From the NCBI RefSeq assembly GCF_021458635.1, contig NZ_JAIRDQ010000002.1, positions 1 to 64,000 of the forward strand: 64,000 bases of DNA, written 5' to 3'. This document shows, one piece after another, positions 9,178 through 19,376 of the stretch. The position numbers and the translations under genes were made by a program. The stretch comes from Bradyrhizobium monzae (GTDB lineage Bacteria > Pseudomonadota > Alphaproteobacteria > Rhizobiales > Xanthobacteraceae). Below the pieces are notes generated by a model. That model saw only the letters and a program-made list of their open reading frames with translations, had not been told where the DNA came from and ran no database searches. Numbering within the stretch: the first letter of the stretch is position 1; each line of letters starts with the position of its first letter.

Positions 9178-10404
9178 ATGACGACGACGTTCGCGCGCCG
9201 CTCGGCGGCCCTGCTGGCCTGCGCCGCTTTCAGTTTTGCCACATCTGCCTACGCCCAGGACAAGACTGTAAAGATCGGCGTACTGAACGACATGTCGAGC
9301 CTCTATGCCGACATCGGCGGCCCGAACTCTGTGGTCGCCATCAAGATGGCGGTCGAGGATTCCGGCCTGCTGAAGAAGGGCTGGAAGATCGATGTGCTGA
9401 GCGGCGATCACCAGAACAAGCCCGACGTCGGCGTCAATATCGCCCGGCAGTGGATCGACAACGAGAAGGTCGACGCGATTGCGGATACGCCGAATTCCGG
9501 TGTCGCGTTGGCGGTCAACAACCTCGTCAAGGAAAAGAACTCGGTGCTGCTGAATTCGGGCGCAGCATCCGCCGACCTGACCGGCAAGGCCTGCACTCCG
9601 AACACGGTCTCCTATACCTACGACACCTACATGCTGGCCAACGGCACCGGCAAGGCGCTGACCAAAGCGGGCGGCGACAGCTGGTTCTTCCTGACCGCGG
9701 ACTATGCCTTCGGCCACGCACTGGAGCGCGACACCACGGCCGTCGTGACGGCGAACGGCGGAAAGGTGCTTGGCAGCGTCAAGCATCCGATCAACACCTC
9801 GGACTTCTCGTCGTTCCTGCTGCAGGCGCAATCGTCCAAAGCCAAGGTGGTCGGCCTCGCCAATGCCGGCGGCGATACCACGAACTCGATCAAGCAGGCG
9901 GCCGAATTCGGCATCGTCTCCGGCGGCCAGAAGCTGGCGGCGCTGCTGCTGTTCATCAACGACGTGCATTCGCTGGGCCTCAAGACGGCGCAGGGCCTGA
10001 CTTTCACCGAGTCCTTCTACTGGGACATGAACGACAAGACCCGCGCCTGGTCGAAGCGCTTCGCCGCACTGGCCAGCAAGAATGCGATGCCGTCGATGAC
10101 CCAGGCCGGCAACTACGCGATGGTGCTGCACTATCTCAAGGCGATGGAAGCGCTCGGCGGCAATCCGCATGACGGTGCCAAGGTCGTCGCCAAGATGAAG
10201 GAAATGCCGACCGACGATCCGCTGTTCGGCAACGGTCCGCTGCGCGCCGATGGCCGCCGCCTCATCCCCGCCTATCTGTTCGAGGTCAAGAAGCCGGAAG
10301 AGTCGAAGGGGCCGTGGGACTATTACAAGCTGATCGCGACCATCTCTGCGGAAGATGCGGCCAAGCCGCTCAAGGACAGCGAGTGTCCGCTGGTGAAGAA
10401 GTAA
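9178..10404 (+). CDS. Orphan branched-chain amino-acid-type ABC substrate-binding protein
   Basis: Periplasmic LivK-like binding protein of 408 residues. A signal peptide ends SAYAQD and the mature protein begins KTVKIGVLNDMSSLYADIGG. The motifs LSGDHQNKPD, DTPNSGVALAVNNL and FLTADYAFGHALERD are shared almost word for word with the binding protein at 23482-24702, which I estimate at roughly two-thirds identity by eye. Unlike that gene it has no permease or ATPase beside it, so it is an orphan that may feed the LIV transporter 13 kb away or another one. A good Shine-Dalgarno (tggaggagac) precedes ATG 9178. Confidence 0.92.
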   Translation: MTTTFARRSAALLACAAFSFATSAYAQDKTVKIGVLNDMSSLYADIGGPNSVVAIKMAVEDSGLLKKGWKIDVLSGDHQNKPDVGVNIARQWIDNEKVDAIADTPNSGVALAVNNLVKEKNSVLLNSGAASADLTGKACTPNTVSYTYDTYMLANGTGKALTKAGGDSWFFLTADYAFGHALERDTTAVVTANGGKVLGSVKHPINTSDFSSFLLQAQSSKAKVVGLANAGGDTTNSIKQAAEFGIVSGGQKLAALLLFINDVHSLGLKTAQGLTFTESFYWDMNDKTRAWSKRFAALASKNAMPSMTQAGNYAMVLHYLKAMEALGGNPHDGAKVVAKMKEMPTDDPLFGNGPLRADGRRLIPAYLFEVKKPEESKGPWDYYKLIATISAEDAAKPLKDSECPLVKK

Positions 10405-10420
10405 GGCAGTCAACGCTGCC

Positions 10421-10543
10421 GTAGGGTGGGCAAAGGTGCGAAAGCGCCGTGCCCACCACCTCCCCGCAAACGAAGAAGCGGTGGGCACGCTTCCGCCTTC
10501 GCTCTACGAACTACGGCGGACAAGTCGGTTTGCCCACCCTATG
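10421..10543. repeat. Inverted repeat of the GTAGGGTGGGCAAA family
   Basis: Outer arms gtagggtgggcaaa (10421-10434) and tttgcccaccctat (10529-10542) match at 13 of 14 positions. Inner arms gtgcccacc and ggtgggcac form a second hairpin. The right arm runs into the stop codon (10539-10541) of the convergent exporter gene. This is a characteristic mobile-like intergenic repeat of Bradyrhizobium-type genomes and may act as a bidirectional 3' end. Confidence 0.75.
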
Positions 10544-11795
10544 AGACTGTCTTCGTCGCAGCCACCGTCCGCACCGCGATGGCCACGCAAACGACCATCA
10601 ACGCTGCCGCGAGCAAGAACGGCGCGCCGGGCAGATGCAGCGGCGCGCTGTTGCCGATAAAATACGCGAACGTCAACGTGAACAGGAACGGCCCGACGAG
10701 CTGCGACACGCTCTGCACGCTCGCGGTCGCGCCCTGCAACTGGCCCTGCTGATCGGGCGCGACCAGCCGCGTCATCAGCGACTGCATGGCCGCGCCGGAG
10801 ATGCCCCACAGCGACATCACGGGAATGCCGAGCCAGAACAGCGGCCCGGTCGGCGCAGCGCCGAAGATCACGAAGCCGATTGCACCACAGCACAGACCTA
10901 GCAGCAGCGCGTTCCGCTCGCCGAGCACGCGCACGATCGGGCCGACGGCGAGCCCCTGCACCACCATGGCGCAGATGCCGACCATCGCGAGCGTCAATCC
11001 GACCGTCTTGGAATCCCAGCCGTAACGATAGGTCGCATAGAGCACGAAGGTCGAAGGCAGCACCACATGCGCGACCTGCGCGATGAAATTGACGACCGAC
11101 AACGCGGCCAGCGCCGCGTTGGAACGCAGCAGGCGCAGCGCTCCAATCGGATTGGCACTGGTCCAACGGAATGGCGCGCGCTTGTCGGAGGCCAGCGATT
11201 CCGGCAGGACGAAGAGCCCATAGAGCGCGTTGGCAAGGCTCAAGGCGGCCGACGCCCAGAACGGCAAGCGCGGATCGATATCGCCGAGCAGACCGCCGAG
11301 CGCCGGGCCCAGAATGAAGCCGGCGCCGAACGCCGCGCCGACCTTGCCGAAGATCGCCGCGCGCCGTTCCGGCGGTGTGATGTCGGCGATATAGGCAAAG
11401 GCCGTCGAGATGCTGGCCGAGGTGATGCCGGAGATCACGCGGCCGACGAACAGCCAATTCAGTGACGGTGCCAGCGCCATCAGCACGTAGTCGGCGGCGA
11501 GCCCGAAATTCGACAGCAGCACCACCGGCCGGCGCCCGAAGCGGTCCGACAGCGCGCCGAGCAGCGGCGAGAATACGAATTGCATCAGCGCCCAGGCAGT
11601 GCCGAACAGGCCGAAGATGCGGGCTGCATGCGCGGTGTCGTTGCCGACAAAACTCTCGATTAGCCTGGGCAGGATTGGCATGATCACGCCGAGCGCGAGC
11701 ATGTCGAGCAGGATGGTGACGAAGATGAAGGCGACCGCTCCACGCCGGACCGGCGCAGCGCCTCGCGCTATCGCCTCGCCGGCCTCTCCGCTCAC
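10539..11795 (-). CDS. MFS efflux transporter, TCR/Tet-like
   Basis: Twelve-helix major-facilitator protein of 418 residues. TetA-like signatures are visible: [17 protein letters not shown] in helix 1, motif [17 protein letters not shown] in loop 2-3, and [14 protein letters not shown] as the antiporter motif C of helix 5. Proton-coupled drug or metabolite export is expected; the substrate is unknown. Its ATG overlaps the der stop by 4 bp (11792-11795), indicating translational coupling to der, an unusual partner. Its stop codon lies inside the 10421-10543 repeat. Confidence 0.9.
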   Translation of the reverse strand: MSGEAGEAIARGAAPVRRGAVAFIFVTILLDMLALGVIMPILPRLIESFVGNDTAHAARIFGLFGTAWALMQFVFSPLLGALSDRFGRRPVVLLSNFGLAADYVLMALAPSLNWLFVGRVISGITSASISTAFAYIADITPPERRAAIFGKVGAAFGAGFILGPALGGLLGDIDPRLPFWASAALSLANALYGLFVLPESLASDKRAPFRWTSANPIGALRLLRSNAALAALSVVNFIAQVAHVVLPSTFVLYATYRYGWDSKTVGLTLAMVGICAMVVQGLAVGPIVRVLGERNALLLGLCCGAIGFVIFGAAPTGPLFWLGIPVMSLWGISGAAMQSLMTRLVAPDQQGQLQGATASVQSVSQLVGPFLFTLTFAYFIGNSAPLHLPGAPFLLAAALMVVCVAIAVRTVAATKTVS

Positions 11796-13174
11796 GACGG
11801 CCGCTTGCGCTTGTGTGCGAAGGGATTGGCCTTCTCGCGCAGCGTAATGCGCACCGGGGTGCCCGGGAGGTCGAAGGCCTCACGCATCGAGTTGATGAGG
11901 TAGCGCAGATAAGACTGCGGCACTGCATCCGCGCGCGAGCAGAACAACACGAAGCTCGGTGGGCGCGCCTTGGTCTGAGTGATGTAGTTCAGCTTCAACC
12001 GGCGGCCAGACACCGCGGGCGGCGGATTGGCCTGGACCGCTTCCTCGAACCAGCGGTTCAAAGCCGAAGTCGACACGCGCCTATTCCAGAGCGCATAAGC
12101 ATCCTGGATCGCCTGCATCAGGCGATCGATGCCCTCGCCCATCAGGCCGGAGACGGCAACGATCGGCACACCCTTGACCTGTGGCAGCCAATGATCGGCG
12201 TCGCGACGCAACGTCGAGATCGCGCCGCCGCCCTTGGTCTCCATCAGATCCCATTTGTTGACCGCGAGCACCATCGCCCGGCCCTCGCGCTCGATCAGAT
12301 CGGCGATGCGCAGATCCTGTTCCTCAAAGCGGTTCTGCGCATCCATCATCATCACGACGACTTCGGCAAAGCGCACCGCGCGCAGTGCGTCCGCAACCGA
12401 GAGCTTTTCCAGCTTTTCCTCGATGCGCGAGCGCCGGCGCAGGCCGGCAGTGTCAAACACGCGAAATTCGCGGCCCTTCCAGTTGATCTCGACCGCGATG
12501 GAATCGCGCGTGGTGCCGGCCTCGGGGCTCGTCAGCAGGCGCTCCTCGCCCAGCAGATGGTTGATCATGGTCGACTTGCCGGCATTGGGCCTGCCGACGA
12601 TGGCAACCCGAATCGGACGCGTCGCGGCCTCTTCCTCGGTCAGCGGCTCGTCGTCCTCGGCCTCGTCCTCGTCGACGGGCTCCGGCATCAGCTTGGCGAG
12701 CGCATCGTAAAGCTCGCCCATACCCTCGCCGTGCTCGGCTGAGATCTGGATGGGATCGCCGAGGCCGAGCGCAAAGGATTCCATCGCGCCGGCATCGCCG
12801 TGCTTACCTTCGCTCTTGTTGGCGACCAGCAGCACCGGCTTGTTGGCCTTGCGAGCGAAATCGGCGAAGGCGCGGTCGGTGGGTGTGAGGCCGATGCGGG
12901 CATCGATCACGAAGAACAGTGCGTCGGCCTGCGCGATCGCAGCCTCGGTCTGCTCCTGCATCCGCGCCGTCAGCGAGCCCTTGGCGCCTTCGTCGAGACC
13001 AGCGGTGTCGATGATGGTGAATTCGAGATCGCCGAGCCTGGCCTCGCCTTCGCGGCGGTCGCGGGTGACGCCGGGCAGATCATCGACAAGCGCAAGCTTC
13101 TGTCCGACCAGGCGGTTGAACAGCGTCGACTTGCCGACATTGGGTCGGCCGATGATGGCAATCGTAAAGGACAT
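11792..13174 (-). CDS. der: Ribosome biogenesis GTPase Der (EngA)
   Basis: Double-GTPase of 460 residues needed for 50S ribosome assembly. Two G domains carry P-loops GRPNVGKST (about residues 8-16) and GRPNAGKST (about 197-205), each with DTAGL and NKxD-type motifs (VANKSE, VNKWD), separated by an acidic linker rich in Asp/Glu ([10 protein letters not shown]). A C-terminal KH-like domain ends HKRKRPS. The upstream neighbours, a lipoprotein and a YfgM-like TPR protein, parallel the enterobacterial yfgM-bamB-der order. Confidence 0.97.
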   Translation of the reverse strand: MSFTIAIIGRPNVGKSTLFNRLVGQKLALVDDLPGVTRDRREGEARLGDLEFTIIDTAGLDEGAKGSLTARMQEQTEAAIAQADALFFVIDARIGLTPTDRAFADFARKANKPVLLVANKSEGKHGDAGAMESFALGLGDPIQISAEHGEGMGELYDALAKLMPEPVDEDEAEDDEPLTEEEAATRPIRVAIVGRPNAGKSTMINHLLGEERLLTSPEAGTTRDSIAVEINWKGREFRVFDTAGLRRRSRIEEKLEKLSVADALRAVRFAEVVVMMMDAQNRFEEQDLRIADLIEREGRAMVLAVNKWDLMETKGGGAISTLRRDADHWLPQVKGVPIVAVSGLMGEGIDRLMQAIQDAYALWNRRVSTSALNRWFEEAVQANPPPAVSGRRLKLNYITQTKARPPSFVLFCSRADAVPQSYLRYLINSMREAFDLPGTPVRITLREKANPFAHKRKRPS

Positions 13175-13224
13175 TGGTCATTCGTGCGCCGTGGAGGTAG
13201 CGCCTGTCAAATCGGTGAAAAATA

Positions 13225-13794
13225 TCAGCGGGAGAAACTGCCGCTGGGCATCGGTGCCGGGAAGGCCCCCTGCGTCTGCTGTTGCTGGGTGGTCGGCGCC
13301 GATTGCGCCGACTGCTGCGCGGGTTGATCCGGCGGTGGCGCGGTGGTGCGCTTGCGGACGATCTTGTGCTTGGGCGGCGGAGCGGCCGGCGCTGGAGCCG
13401 CCTCGGGCTGCGCCTCGCCATCGACCTCGCCGGCCGGCGCTTCAGCCGGTGCGGCTGCTGTCGCGGCCGGCTGCTTGCTCTTCTTCCCCTTGGCGGATTT
13501 CGACGATTTCGCCGGCTCAGCGGGCGGCGGCTCGGCCGGCAGTGCCGCGACAGCGGGCGCGTTCGGATCCTGCTGCTGCTGCTGCGCGCCCTTGTACATG
13601 TCCTTCGGCACGCCCTGCTCCAGACCCGGCACGCCCTCGGGGAAGACCGGCTTGCGGTCGCCTGGCAGCTTCTTCTTGGTGTCGAGGAAGTCGAGCAGAT
13701 CGCTCGGATCGAATCCGCCGCTGGAGCAGCCGCCCAGGAGGCCCGTGAAGGCGATCAGGACGGCGGCTGCGATCAAACGTGGCGTACGGCGCAT
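13225..13794 (-). CDS. Small Pro/Ala/Gln-rich lipoprotein in the bamB position
   Basis: 189-residue putative lipoprotein. A signal sequence (MRRTPRLIAAAVLIAFTG) ends in the lipobox LLGGC. A short acidic segment (FDPSDLLDFLD) and a conserved-looking KLPGDRKPVFPEGVPGLEQGVP stretch follow, then a low-complexity Pro/Ala/Gln/Lys tail with QQQQQ and TTQQQQTQ tracts. ATG 13794 begins the signal peptide; an upstream in-frame extension is not credible. It lies between the TPR gene and der, where many proteobacteria carry bamB, but no beta-propeller repeats are present. Function is not recognised. Confidence 0.8.
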   Translation of the reverse strand: MRRTPRLIAAAVLIAFTGLLGGCSSGGFDPSDLLDFLDTKKKLPGDRKPVFPEGVPGLEQGVPKDMYKGAQQQQQDPNAPAVAALPAEPPPAEPAKSSKSAKGKKSKQPAATAAAPAEAPAGEVDGEAQPEAAPAPAAPPPKHKIVRKRTTAPPPDQPAQQSAQSAPTTQQQQTQGAFPAPMPSGSFSR

Positions 13795-13835
13795 ATCGAT
13801 ATCTCGTCTCGGCTCTCTAGACCGCCAGCTCTTGA

Positions 13836-14489
13836 TCAGCTTTTGGCGACGGGCGGCAGCAAGGCCTGGAGCGCTTCCGCGCGCGAGCGCAGGCCCGGTG
13901 GCGTTTCGCCGTCCTCGGCGATCGCGTCGACCCATTTGCGGGCCGCGGTCATGTCGTTATTGCGCCAAGCCGACAGCGCCAGCATCTCGCGGGCGCTATG
14001 GCGGAAGGTCGATTTGGGCTCGGCAGAGGTTTCCAGCCGCTGCTGGATGTCGGCGTAGCTCGCGCTGTCCACCAGCAGGCTGGCTGCGCGGATCTTCGCC
14101 AAGTCCTGCCACTCGCTGCCGACGCTACGGTCCGCGGCGATGTCGTCATACATCTTGGCGGCAGCCTTGGGATCGCGGGCCGATGCCTCGGCCGCGGCGC
14201 GGAGCCGCGCCAGGGTGCGGTAGCCGGATGGGGCCTTGGCGGCGAGATCGGCAAAGGCCGTCTCGGCCTCCGCGTGCTTGCCCTGCTCCGACAGCTCGAC
14301 GGCCTTTTCGAAGATCGCGCCAGCCTCGGCGGCCTTCTTGGCCTCTAGATACTGGTAACCGCGCCAGCTGCCCACGGCCGCCACGATCAGCACCATCAGG
14401 GCGATGATGTAGAGCGAATATTTGTCCCACAGCTTCTTGAACTGCTCGCGACGTACTTCCTCGTCGACTTCGTCAAATAATTCAGACAC
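13836..14489 (-). CDS. YfgM-like tetratricopeptide membrane protein
   Basis: 217-residue single-pass protein. A charged cytoplasmic N-terminus (SELFDEVDEEVRREQFKKLWDKYS) leads to one helix (LYIIALMVLIVAAVGSWRGY), then a periplasmic alpha-helical TPR-like domain rich in Ala, with AAEAGAIFEKAVELSEQGKHAEAE as one clear repeat. This matches YfgM proteins, which associate with the Sec translocon and periplasmic chaperones. Transcribed ahead of the lipoprotein and der, 41 bp from the former. Confidence 0.85.
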   Translation of the reverse strand: MSELFDEVDEEVRREQFKKLWDKYSLYIIALMVLIVAAVGSWRGYQYLEAKKAAEAGAIFEKAVELSEQGKHAEAETAFADLAAKAPSGYRTLARLRAAAEASARDPKAAAKMYDDIAADRSVGSEWQDLAKIRAASLLVDSASYADIQQRLETSAEPKSTFRHSAREMLALSAWRNNDMTAARKWVDAIAEDGETPPGLRSRAEALQALLPPVAKS

Positions 14490-14662
14490 TTATGCTAATC
14501 CCATGCCCGGCCGGGAGCGCGCGCTAGTCCGTGCGCGTCTAAAACCCGTCCCCACGTCGCGGCGGCGATACCCTATCGATATGGCGGTGGCAAGGCAAAG
14601 CAAGGCCGATCAAGGCGTTAACGCGCGATCCGGGATATCCCGGTGCCCACAACCGGCCCCTT

Positions 14663-16258
14663 TCAGGCCTCGACCAGCAGCTCACGCAGCTGGCGCTTCA
14701 CCACCTTGCCGTTGGCATTGCGCGGGAGGGGCTCGGCCGTGAGCGTCATGGTCTCCGGCACCTTGTAATCGGACAGCCGCTCGGCACACCAGGCCCGCAG
14801 GTCGTCGCTGCCGACCTGGACCCGCGTGACCACCACCGCATGGACGCGCTCGCCCAGCACCGGGCATGGCTTTGCGATGATCGCGCTCTCGACCACGGCG
14901 GGGTGGCCGGCCAGCACGGACTCGACCTCGGCCGAATAGACCTTCAGGCCGCCGCGGTTGATCATGTCCTTCTGCCGGTCGAACACACGGACGAACCCGT
15001 CGGCATCGACCGAGCCGAGATCGCCCGAATGCCAGAAGCCGGCAGTGAAACTCTCGGCCGTCGCCTTCGGATTGTTCCAGTAACCCTTGATGACGGAGGC
15101 GCTTTGGATCCAGAGCTCGCCGATCTCGCCGGGCAGTAGCTCGCGCCCATCCGTCCCCATCGCGACGATCCGCGCCCCCGGACACGGCAGACCGACACTG
15201 TCGATATGGCTCGCCGTCAGCTCGCCCGGCATGATGGTGGACGGCGACGTCGTCTCGGTCGAGCCGTAGCAATTCGCGAGCTTCAGCCCCGGAATGGTCG
15301 CCTTGAGCTTCTCGATGGTGGCGACGGGCATCGGCGCGCCACCAAAACCGCCGACGCGCCAGCTCGAGAGATCGTAGCTGTCGAAAGCCGGTTGTAGCAG
15401 GCAGAGATTGTACATCGCCGGCACCATCACCGTGTAGGTGACGCGCTCGCGCGCGGCGAGCCTGAGATAATCAGCCGCCTTGAATTCCGGCATAATGATC
15501 AGCGCGCCGCCGCAGCGGATCATCGTCGTGATGTTGGCGACGACGCCTGTGACGTGCCCGAGCGGTACGGCCGCGATCGAGCGGTCGGCGGCCGTCAATT
15601 GCAGGCAGGACACGAACACCATCGAGGAATGCACGATGTTGCAATGAGCGAGCATCGCGCCCTTCGGCTTGCCTGTGGTGCCCGAAGTGTAGAGGATCAT
15701 CGCGGTATCCTCCTCGTTCACTTCGACCGGTGCCGGCGCCGGGGAATTGTCGGCGAGCACCGCGAAGCGCGACAGAGCCGGATCGCTGTCGATGGCGACG
15801 CGATGGATCACAGCGGGCACACCCCGCGCATCCGGCAGCCGTTCGGCGAGACCCGCTTCGTGGATCAGGATTTTGGCGCCGCAATCGGTGAGAACGTAGG
15901 CGATCTCCGGCTTCTGCTGGCGCGTGCTCAGCAGCACCGTAACCAGCCCCTCATGCGCGGCGGCAAACAGCAGCAGCGGAAATTCGATGCGGTTGCCGAG
16001 CAGAATCGCGACGCGGTCGCCGCGCTGCAGGCCGAGCTTGCGAAAGCCCGAGGCAATTCGCGCGGCCTGCTCCACCGCCTGCCGCCAGCTCAGCCGGACA
16101 TTGCCGCAGACCAGCGCTTCGCCATCGCCGTTGCGCGCGGCAGCCTCCGCGATCATCGCCCACAAGCTCGAGGGACGATCGGTAAAGGCCGGGACCACCC
16201 GATCGCCAAAACGTGCCTCGAACCGCATCGGCGGAATCTGAGATTGCGACCAATCCAT
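14663..16258 (-). CDS. Class I adenylate-forming acyl-CoA synthetase
   Basis: 531-residue acyl-CoA or aryl-CoA ligase (acid + ATP + CoA to acyl-CoA + AMP + PPi). Visible motifs are the P-loop ILYTSGTTGKPKGAML (about residues 189-204), the substrate and ATP motif ANCYGSTETTSPST, the hinge motif HSGDLGSVDADGFVRVFDRQKDMI, and the C-terminal catalytic Lys in NGKVVKRQLREL. Length and motif order fit the fatty-acyl or benzoate-CoA ligase class; the substrate is not determined. No partner enzymes lie nearby except an NnrU gene 73 bp upstream on the same strand. Confidence 0.92.
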   Translation of the reverse strand: MDWSQSQIPPMRFEARFGDRVVPAFTDRPSSLWAMIAEAAARNGDGEALVCGNVRLSWRQAVEQAARIASGFRKLGLQRGDRVAILLGNRIEFPLLLFAAAHEGLVTVLLSTRQQKPEIAYVLTDCGAKILIHEAGLAERLPDARGVPAVIHRVAIDSDPALSRFAVLADNSPAPAPVEVNEEDTAMILYTSGTTGKPKGAMLAHCNIVHSSMVFVSCLQLTAADRSIAAVPLGHVTGVVANITTMIRCGGALIIMPEFKAADYLRLAARERVTYTVMVPAMYNLCLLQPAFDSYDLSSWRVGGFGGAPMPVATIEKLKATIPGLKLANCYGSTETTSPSTIMPGELTASHIDSVGLPCPGARIVAMGTDGRELLPGEIGELWIQSASVIKGYWNNPKATAESFTAGFWHSGDLGSVDADGFVRVFDRQKDMINRGGLKVYSAEVESVLAGHPAVVESAIIAKPCPVLGERVHAVVVTRVQVGSDDLRAWCAERLSDYKVPETMTLTAEPLPRNANGKVVKRQLRELLVEA

Positions 16259-16331
16259 CGGAGGGCCCTCGGCTTGTTGCTTTTGTCACCTTCCGCGCAT
16301 GCGCACGCGGGTGCTGTCTTGCGCTGATCGG

Positions 16332-16916
16332 CTAGCTACCCATGACGGGAACGCCGATCACGACAGGGTGGAATGCAAACGCCAGCGCCAGATAGGCGAC
16401 GATTCCAACCGCCACCGCGATCAAATCATTGGTGACGCCGCCCACCGGAATCGGCGGGCCGCCACTGTCAGTGCGATGCTTCAGCGAAATGCGGTCATAG
16501 ACCCCCCAGCCCAGGAACGAGCCGAACAGGATGATGGAGCCGAGATCGCCGTTCGCCAGGAGATGCGCAGCCGCCCACAGCTTGATGCCGGCGAGCATCG
16601 GATGCTTCAGCGTCGCATAGATGCGGCCGCGCAAATATGACGCGACCACCAGGATGACGGCAGGCAACATCAGCGCGACCGTGATGTGCTTCATTGCCTT
16701 CGGTGGATACCAGACATCAATCCAGTCGGTCGCGCGATAATGGGCAAAGCCCCAGACGATCAGCGCCAGTCCCGCAAGCGAGACCACAGAATAGAGGATC
16801 TTGTAGGTCCCCTCGCCAAGCCTCGCGATCGCCTGCGCGCGCGCATCGCGTTTTGTTGTGAAAACATGGGCGGCGAAAAACAGCACCAGCCCCAGGATCA
16901 TGACCAGCAGACCCAC
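16332..16916 (-). CDS. NnrU family membrane protein
   Basis: 194-residue inner-membrane protein with about six hydrophobic segments. It contains the family hallmark of a first helix (LLVMILGLVLFFAAHVF), the KHPMLAGIKLWAAAHLLANGDLGSIILFGSFLGWGVYD core (given here only as a landmark of the HP...K...AHLLANGD pattern) and a terminal helix. NnrU was named for a role in nitrite/nitric-oxide metabolism in Rhodobacter; related NnrU/isoprenoid-type proteins have other roles. No denitrification genes are adjacent, so function is inferred from family only. Confidence 0.85.
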   Translation of the reverse strand: MGLLVMILGLVLFFAAHVFTTKRDARAQAIARLGEGTYKILYSVVSLAGLALIVWGFAHYRATDWIDVWYPPKAMKHITVALMLPAVILVVASYLRGRIYATLKHPMLAGIKLWAAAHLLANGDLGSIILFGSFLGWGVYDRISLKHRTDSGGPPIPVGGVTNDLIAVAVGIVAYLALAFAFHPVVIGVPVMGS

Positions 16917-16987
16917 GACATCCTCCCCTCAACCAGCGCCACCGCCCATGGCGTATCATCGATTGGCCGCCGGTCGCAACTGATGCG

Positions 16988-17566
16988 CTACTTGCCAGTC
17001 TCGCGATTATCGACGTACCGGATCGCGATCGGACGCCCGGCCAGGGCGCCGCCGAGGCCGGTGGTGAATTTCAGCGGCAGGCAGGCGTTCAGCGATGAAT
17101 TGATCGCGTTCAGATAGGTCGTCCTTGTGTCGGTCGGGACGCCTGCGGTCGCGTATGTCAGGCGCGGCGGGCCGATCAGGCTGCCGGTCTTGTTGAAGCT
17201 GAAGCGCACCGACATCTGCATCCCGGTTCGCGCATTGTCCGATGGCGGCGACCAGCAGGTGCGCAGCTCGGCGAAAAGATCGCCGATCGTATCGAGATCA
17301 TGATCCGGCTTCTGGTATTTGGCCCGGTCGGCATCCGACGGAACGCTTTCGATTGTGAGCTGGAGGTTCTCCCCATAGGGATAGTCGATCTCGGGAATGC
17401 AGGGCCCGTGATCGAGCGGGCTGCAATAATACGGGGTGCAGGGGCGAGAATCGAGCACGCTGCACGGCTCATGCGCGAACGGGATCGGATTGATCTGGCG
17501 GCGCTGCGCACCGGCGGCGAGCGTCGAAATCGCCAGCAGGACAAGAACGAGGATAGCGCGCCACAT
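16988..17566 (-). CDS. Exported Cys-rich hypothetical protein
   Basis: 192 residues. ATG 17566 begins a clean signal peptide (MWRAILVLVLLAISTLAAGA); longer in-frame starts at 17605 and 17623 would bury it. The mature N-terminus has a Cys/Pro-rich segment with six cysteines (PCSV, PCTPYYCSP, PCIPE), likely disulfide-bonded in the periplasm. The C-terminal half (SVRFSFNKTGSLIGPPRLTYA ... PIAIRYVD) resembles the TonB C-terminal-like fold seen in small rhizobial exported proteins. No function recognised. It is downstream of prfC on the same strand, 103 bp away. Confidence 0.75.
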   Translation of the reverse strand: MWRAILVLVLLAISTLAAGAQRRQINPIPFAHEPCSVLDSRPCTPYYCSPLDHGPCIPEIDYPYGENLQLTIESVPSDADRAKYQKPDHDLDTIGDLFAELRTCWSPPSDNARTGMQMSVRFSFNKTGSLIGPPRLTYATAGVPTDTRTTYLNAINSSLNACLPLKFTTGLGGALAGRPIAIRYVDNRETGK

Positions 17567-17669
17567 GCTTTGAGCTCGCGATGTCACGTCAGTGGAACGT
17601 GGCATCGATCGTGAAAGCGTCAAGCCCGCGGACGTTCACATGCTCGCGTTCAAGCGGCCGGAGCGCGCC

Positions 17670-19289
17670 CTACCCCTTCTTCTTGACGTCCTTGACGTTG
17701 GTGAACTCAATCCCCTCGGCGCGCTCTTTGGTATAGCCGAGATAGAACTCGTTCCGCGCCAGATACACGGGATCGCCGTCGACATCGTCGGCGATGCTGG
17801 AGGTGTTGGCCGCGATGAAGGTGTCGAGCTTCTTGCCATCCTCCGAGGAGACCCAGCGCGCGAGCTGGAACTCGCTGACCTCGAACTCGACCGGCAGCGA
17901 ATATTCCGCATCGAGCCTTGCCTTGAGCACGTCGAGCTGCAGCGCGCCGACCACGCCGACCAGCGCCGGCGCACCGTCGCGCGGACGGAACACCTGGACG
18001 ACGCCCTCTTCCGACATCTGCTGAAGCGCTTCCTTCAGCTTCTTCGCCTTCATCGCGTCGGTGAGACGGACGCGCCGGACGATTTCCGGCGCAAAACTCG
18101 GCACACCGACGAAGTTGAAATCCTCGCCCTCGGTCAGCGTATCGCCGATGCGCAGCGTGCCGTGGTTGGGAATGCCGACGACGTCGCCGGCAAAGGCCTC
18201 GTCCGCCACCGAACGGTCCTGGGCAAAGAAGAATTGCGGGCTCGACAGCGGCATGCTCTTGCCGGTGCGCACCAGCTTCGCCTTCATGCCGCGGCTGAGC
18301 TTGCCCGAGCAGAGCCGCGCAAAGGCGATGCGGTCGCGGTGGTTGGGGTCCATGTTCGCCTGGATCTTGAACACGAAGGCGCTCATGCGTGGATCGGTCG
18401 CTTCGACCTTGCGCTGATCGCTGTCCTGGGCGCGCGGCTCGGGTGCGAACTTGCCGAGACCCTCAAGGAGATCGCCGACGCCGAAATTGCGCAGCGCGCT
18501 GCCGAAATAGACCGGCGTCAGATGGCCCTCGCGGAACGCATCGAGCTCGAACGGCTTTGAGGCCGCGGTGACGAGCTCGAGCTCGTCCTTCACGGCAGAT
18601 GCGTCGAGATTGGCGTTGAGCTTGGCGAGTTCGGCGATCTCGATCTGCTGTGCCGCACCGGTCTTGGCGCCGCCCCCTTCGAGCAGGCGCACGCCGCCGT
18701 TGATGACGTCATAGGTGCCGAGGAAGTCGCGGCCGCGGCCGACTGGCCAAGTCATCGGCGTGGTGTCGAGCGCCAGCGTCTTCTCGATCTCGTCGAGCAG
18801 CTCGAAAACGTCGCGGCTATCGCGATCCATCTTGTTGATGAAGGTGATGATCGGGATGTCCCGAAGACGACAGACCTCGAACAGCTTTCGCGTCCGCGCC
18901 TCGATGCCCTTGGCGGCGTCGATCACCATCACGGCGGAGTCGACCGCCGTGAGCGTACGATAGGTGTCTTCCGAAAAGTCTTCGTGGCCCGGCGTGTCCA
19001 GGAGGTTGAAGACAAGGCCCTCGAACTCGAAAGTCATGACCGACGTCACGACCGAGATGCCGCGCTCGCGCTCGATCTTCATCCAGTCCGAGCGGGTGTT
19101 GCGCCGTTCGCCCTTGGCCTTGACCTGGCCGGCGAGATTGATGGCGCCCCCGAACAGCAGCAGCTTTTCGGTCAGCGTGGTCTTGCCGGCGTCCGGGTGC
19201 GAAATGATCGCAAAAGTGCGCCGCCGCGACACTTCTGCGGCAAGCGGGGAACGGGCCGGCGATTCGGCTGTGGTGGCGATGTCGGACAT
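17670..19289 (-). CDS. prfC: Peptide chain release factor 3
   Basis: Translational GTPase of 539 residues that recycles RF1/RF2 from the ribosome. The G domain has [15 protein letters not shown] (G1), the switch region [30 protein letters not shown] (G3) and NKMDRDSRD (G4). RF3-specific domains follow (FHFVGVP-type segment [13 protein letters not shown] and VVQVFRP). Length matches the family (about 530). Divergent from the riboswitch-sugE unit; the 158-bp gap holds the riboswitch. Confidence 0.97.
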   Translation of the reverse strand: MSDIATTAESPARSPLAAEVSRRRTFAIISHPDAGKTTLTEKLLLFGGAINLAGQVKAKGERRNTRSDWMKIERERGISVVTSVMTFEFEGLVFNLLDTPGHEDFSEDTYRTLTAVDSAVMVIDAAKGIEARTRKLFEVCRLRDIPIITFINKMDRDSRDVFELLDEIEKTLALDTTPMTWPVGRGRDFLGTYDVINGGVRLLEGGGAKTGAAQQIEIAELAKLNANLDASAVKDELELVTAASKPFELDAFREGHLTPVYFGSALRNFGVGDLLEGLGKFAPEPRAQDSDQRKVEATDPRMSAFVFKIQANMDPNHRDRIAFARLCSGKLSRGMKAKLVRTGKSMPLSSPQFFFAQDRSVADEAFAGDVVGIPNHGTLRIGDTLTEGEDFNFVGVPSFAPEIVRRVRLTDAMKAKKLKEALQQMSEEGVVQVFRPRDGAPALVGVVGALQLDVLKARLDAEYSLPVEFEVSEFQLARWVSSEDGKKLDTFIAANTSSIADDVDGDPVYLARNEFYLGYTKERAEGIEFTNVKDVKKKG

Positions 19290-19376
19290 GGCGGGAGCGT
19301 TTGGCAGGGAAAATGGGCCTTATCAAGCCTCATTTGGTGATTGCGGAGGCCTTCGGCCAGCCCCATATCGGCTTTC

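Noticed and set aside
9067..10488. 473-codon minus-strand open frame across the orphan binding protein
   Set aside because: Mirror of a well-supported gene with signal peptide and motifs. The counterpart at 23476-24753 shows the same kind of shadow, as expected from the paralogous sequence.
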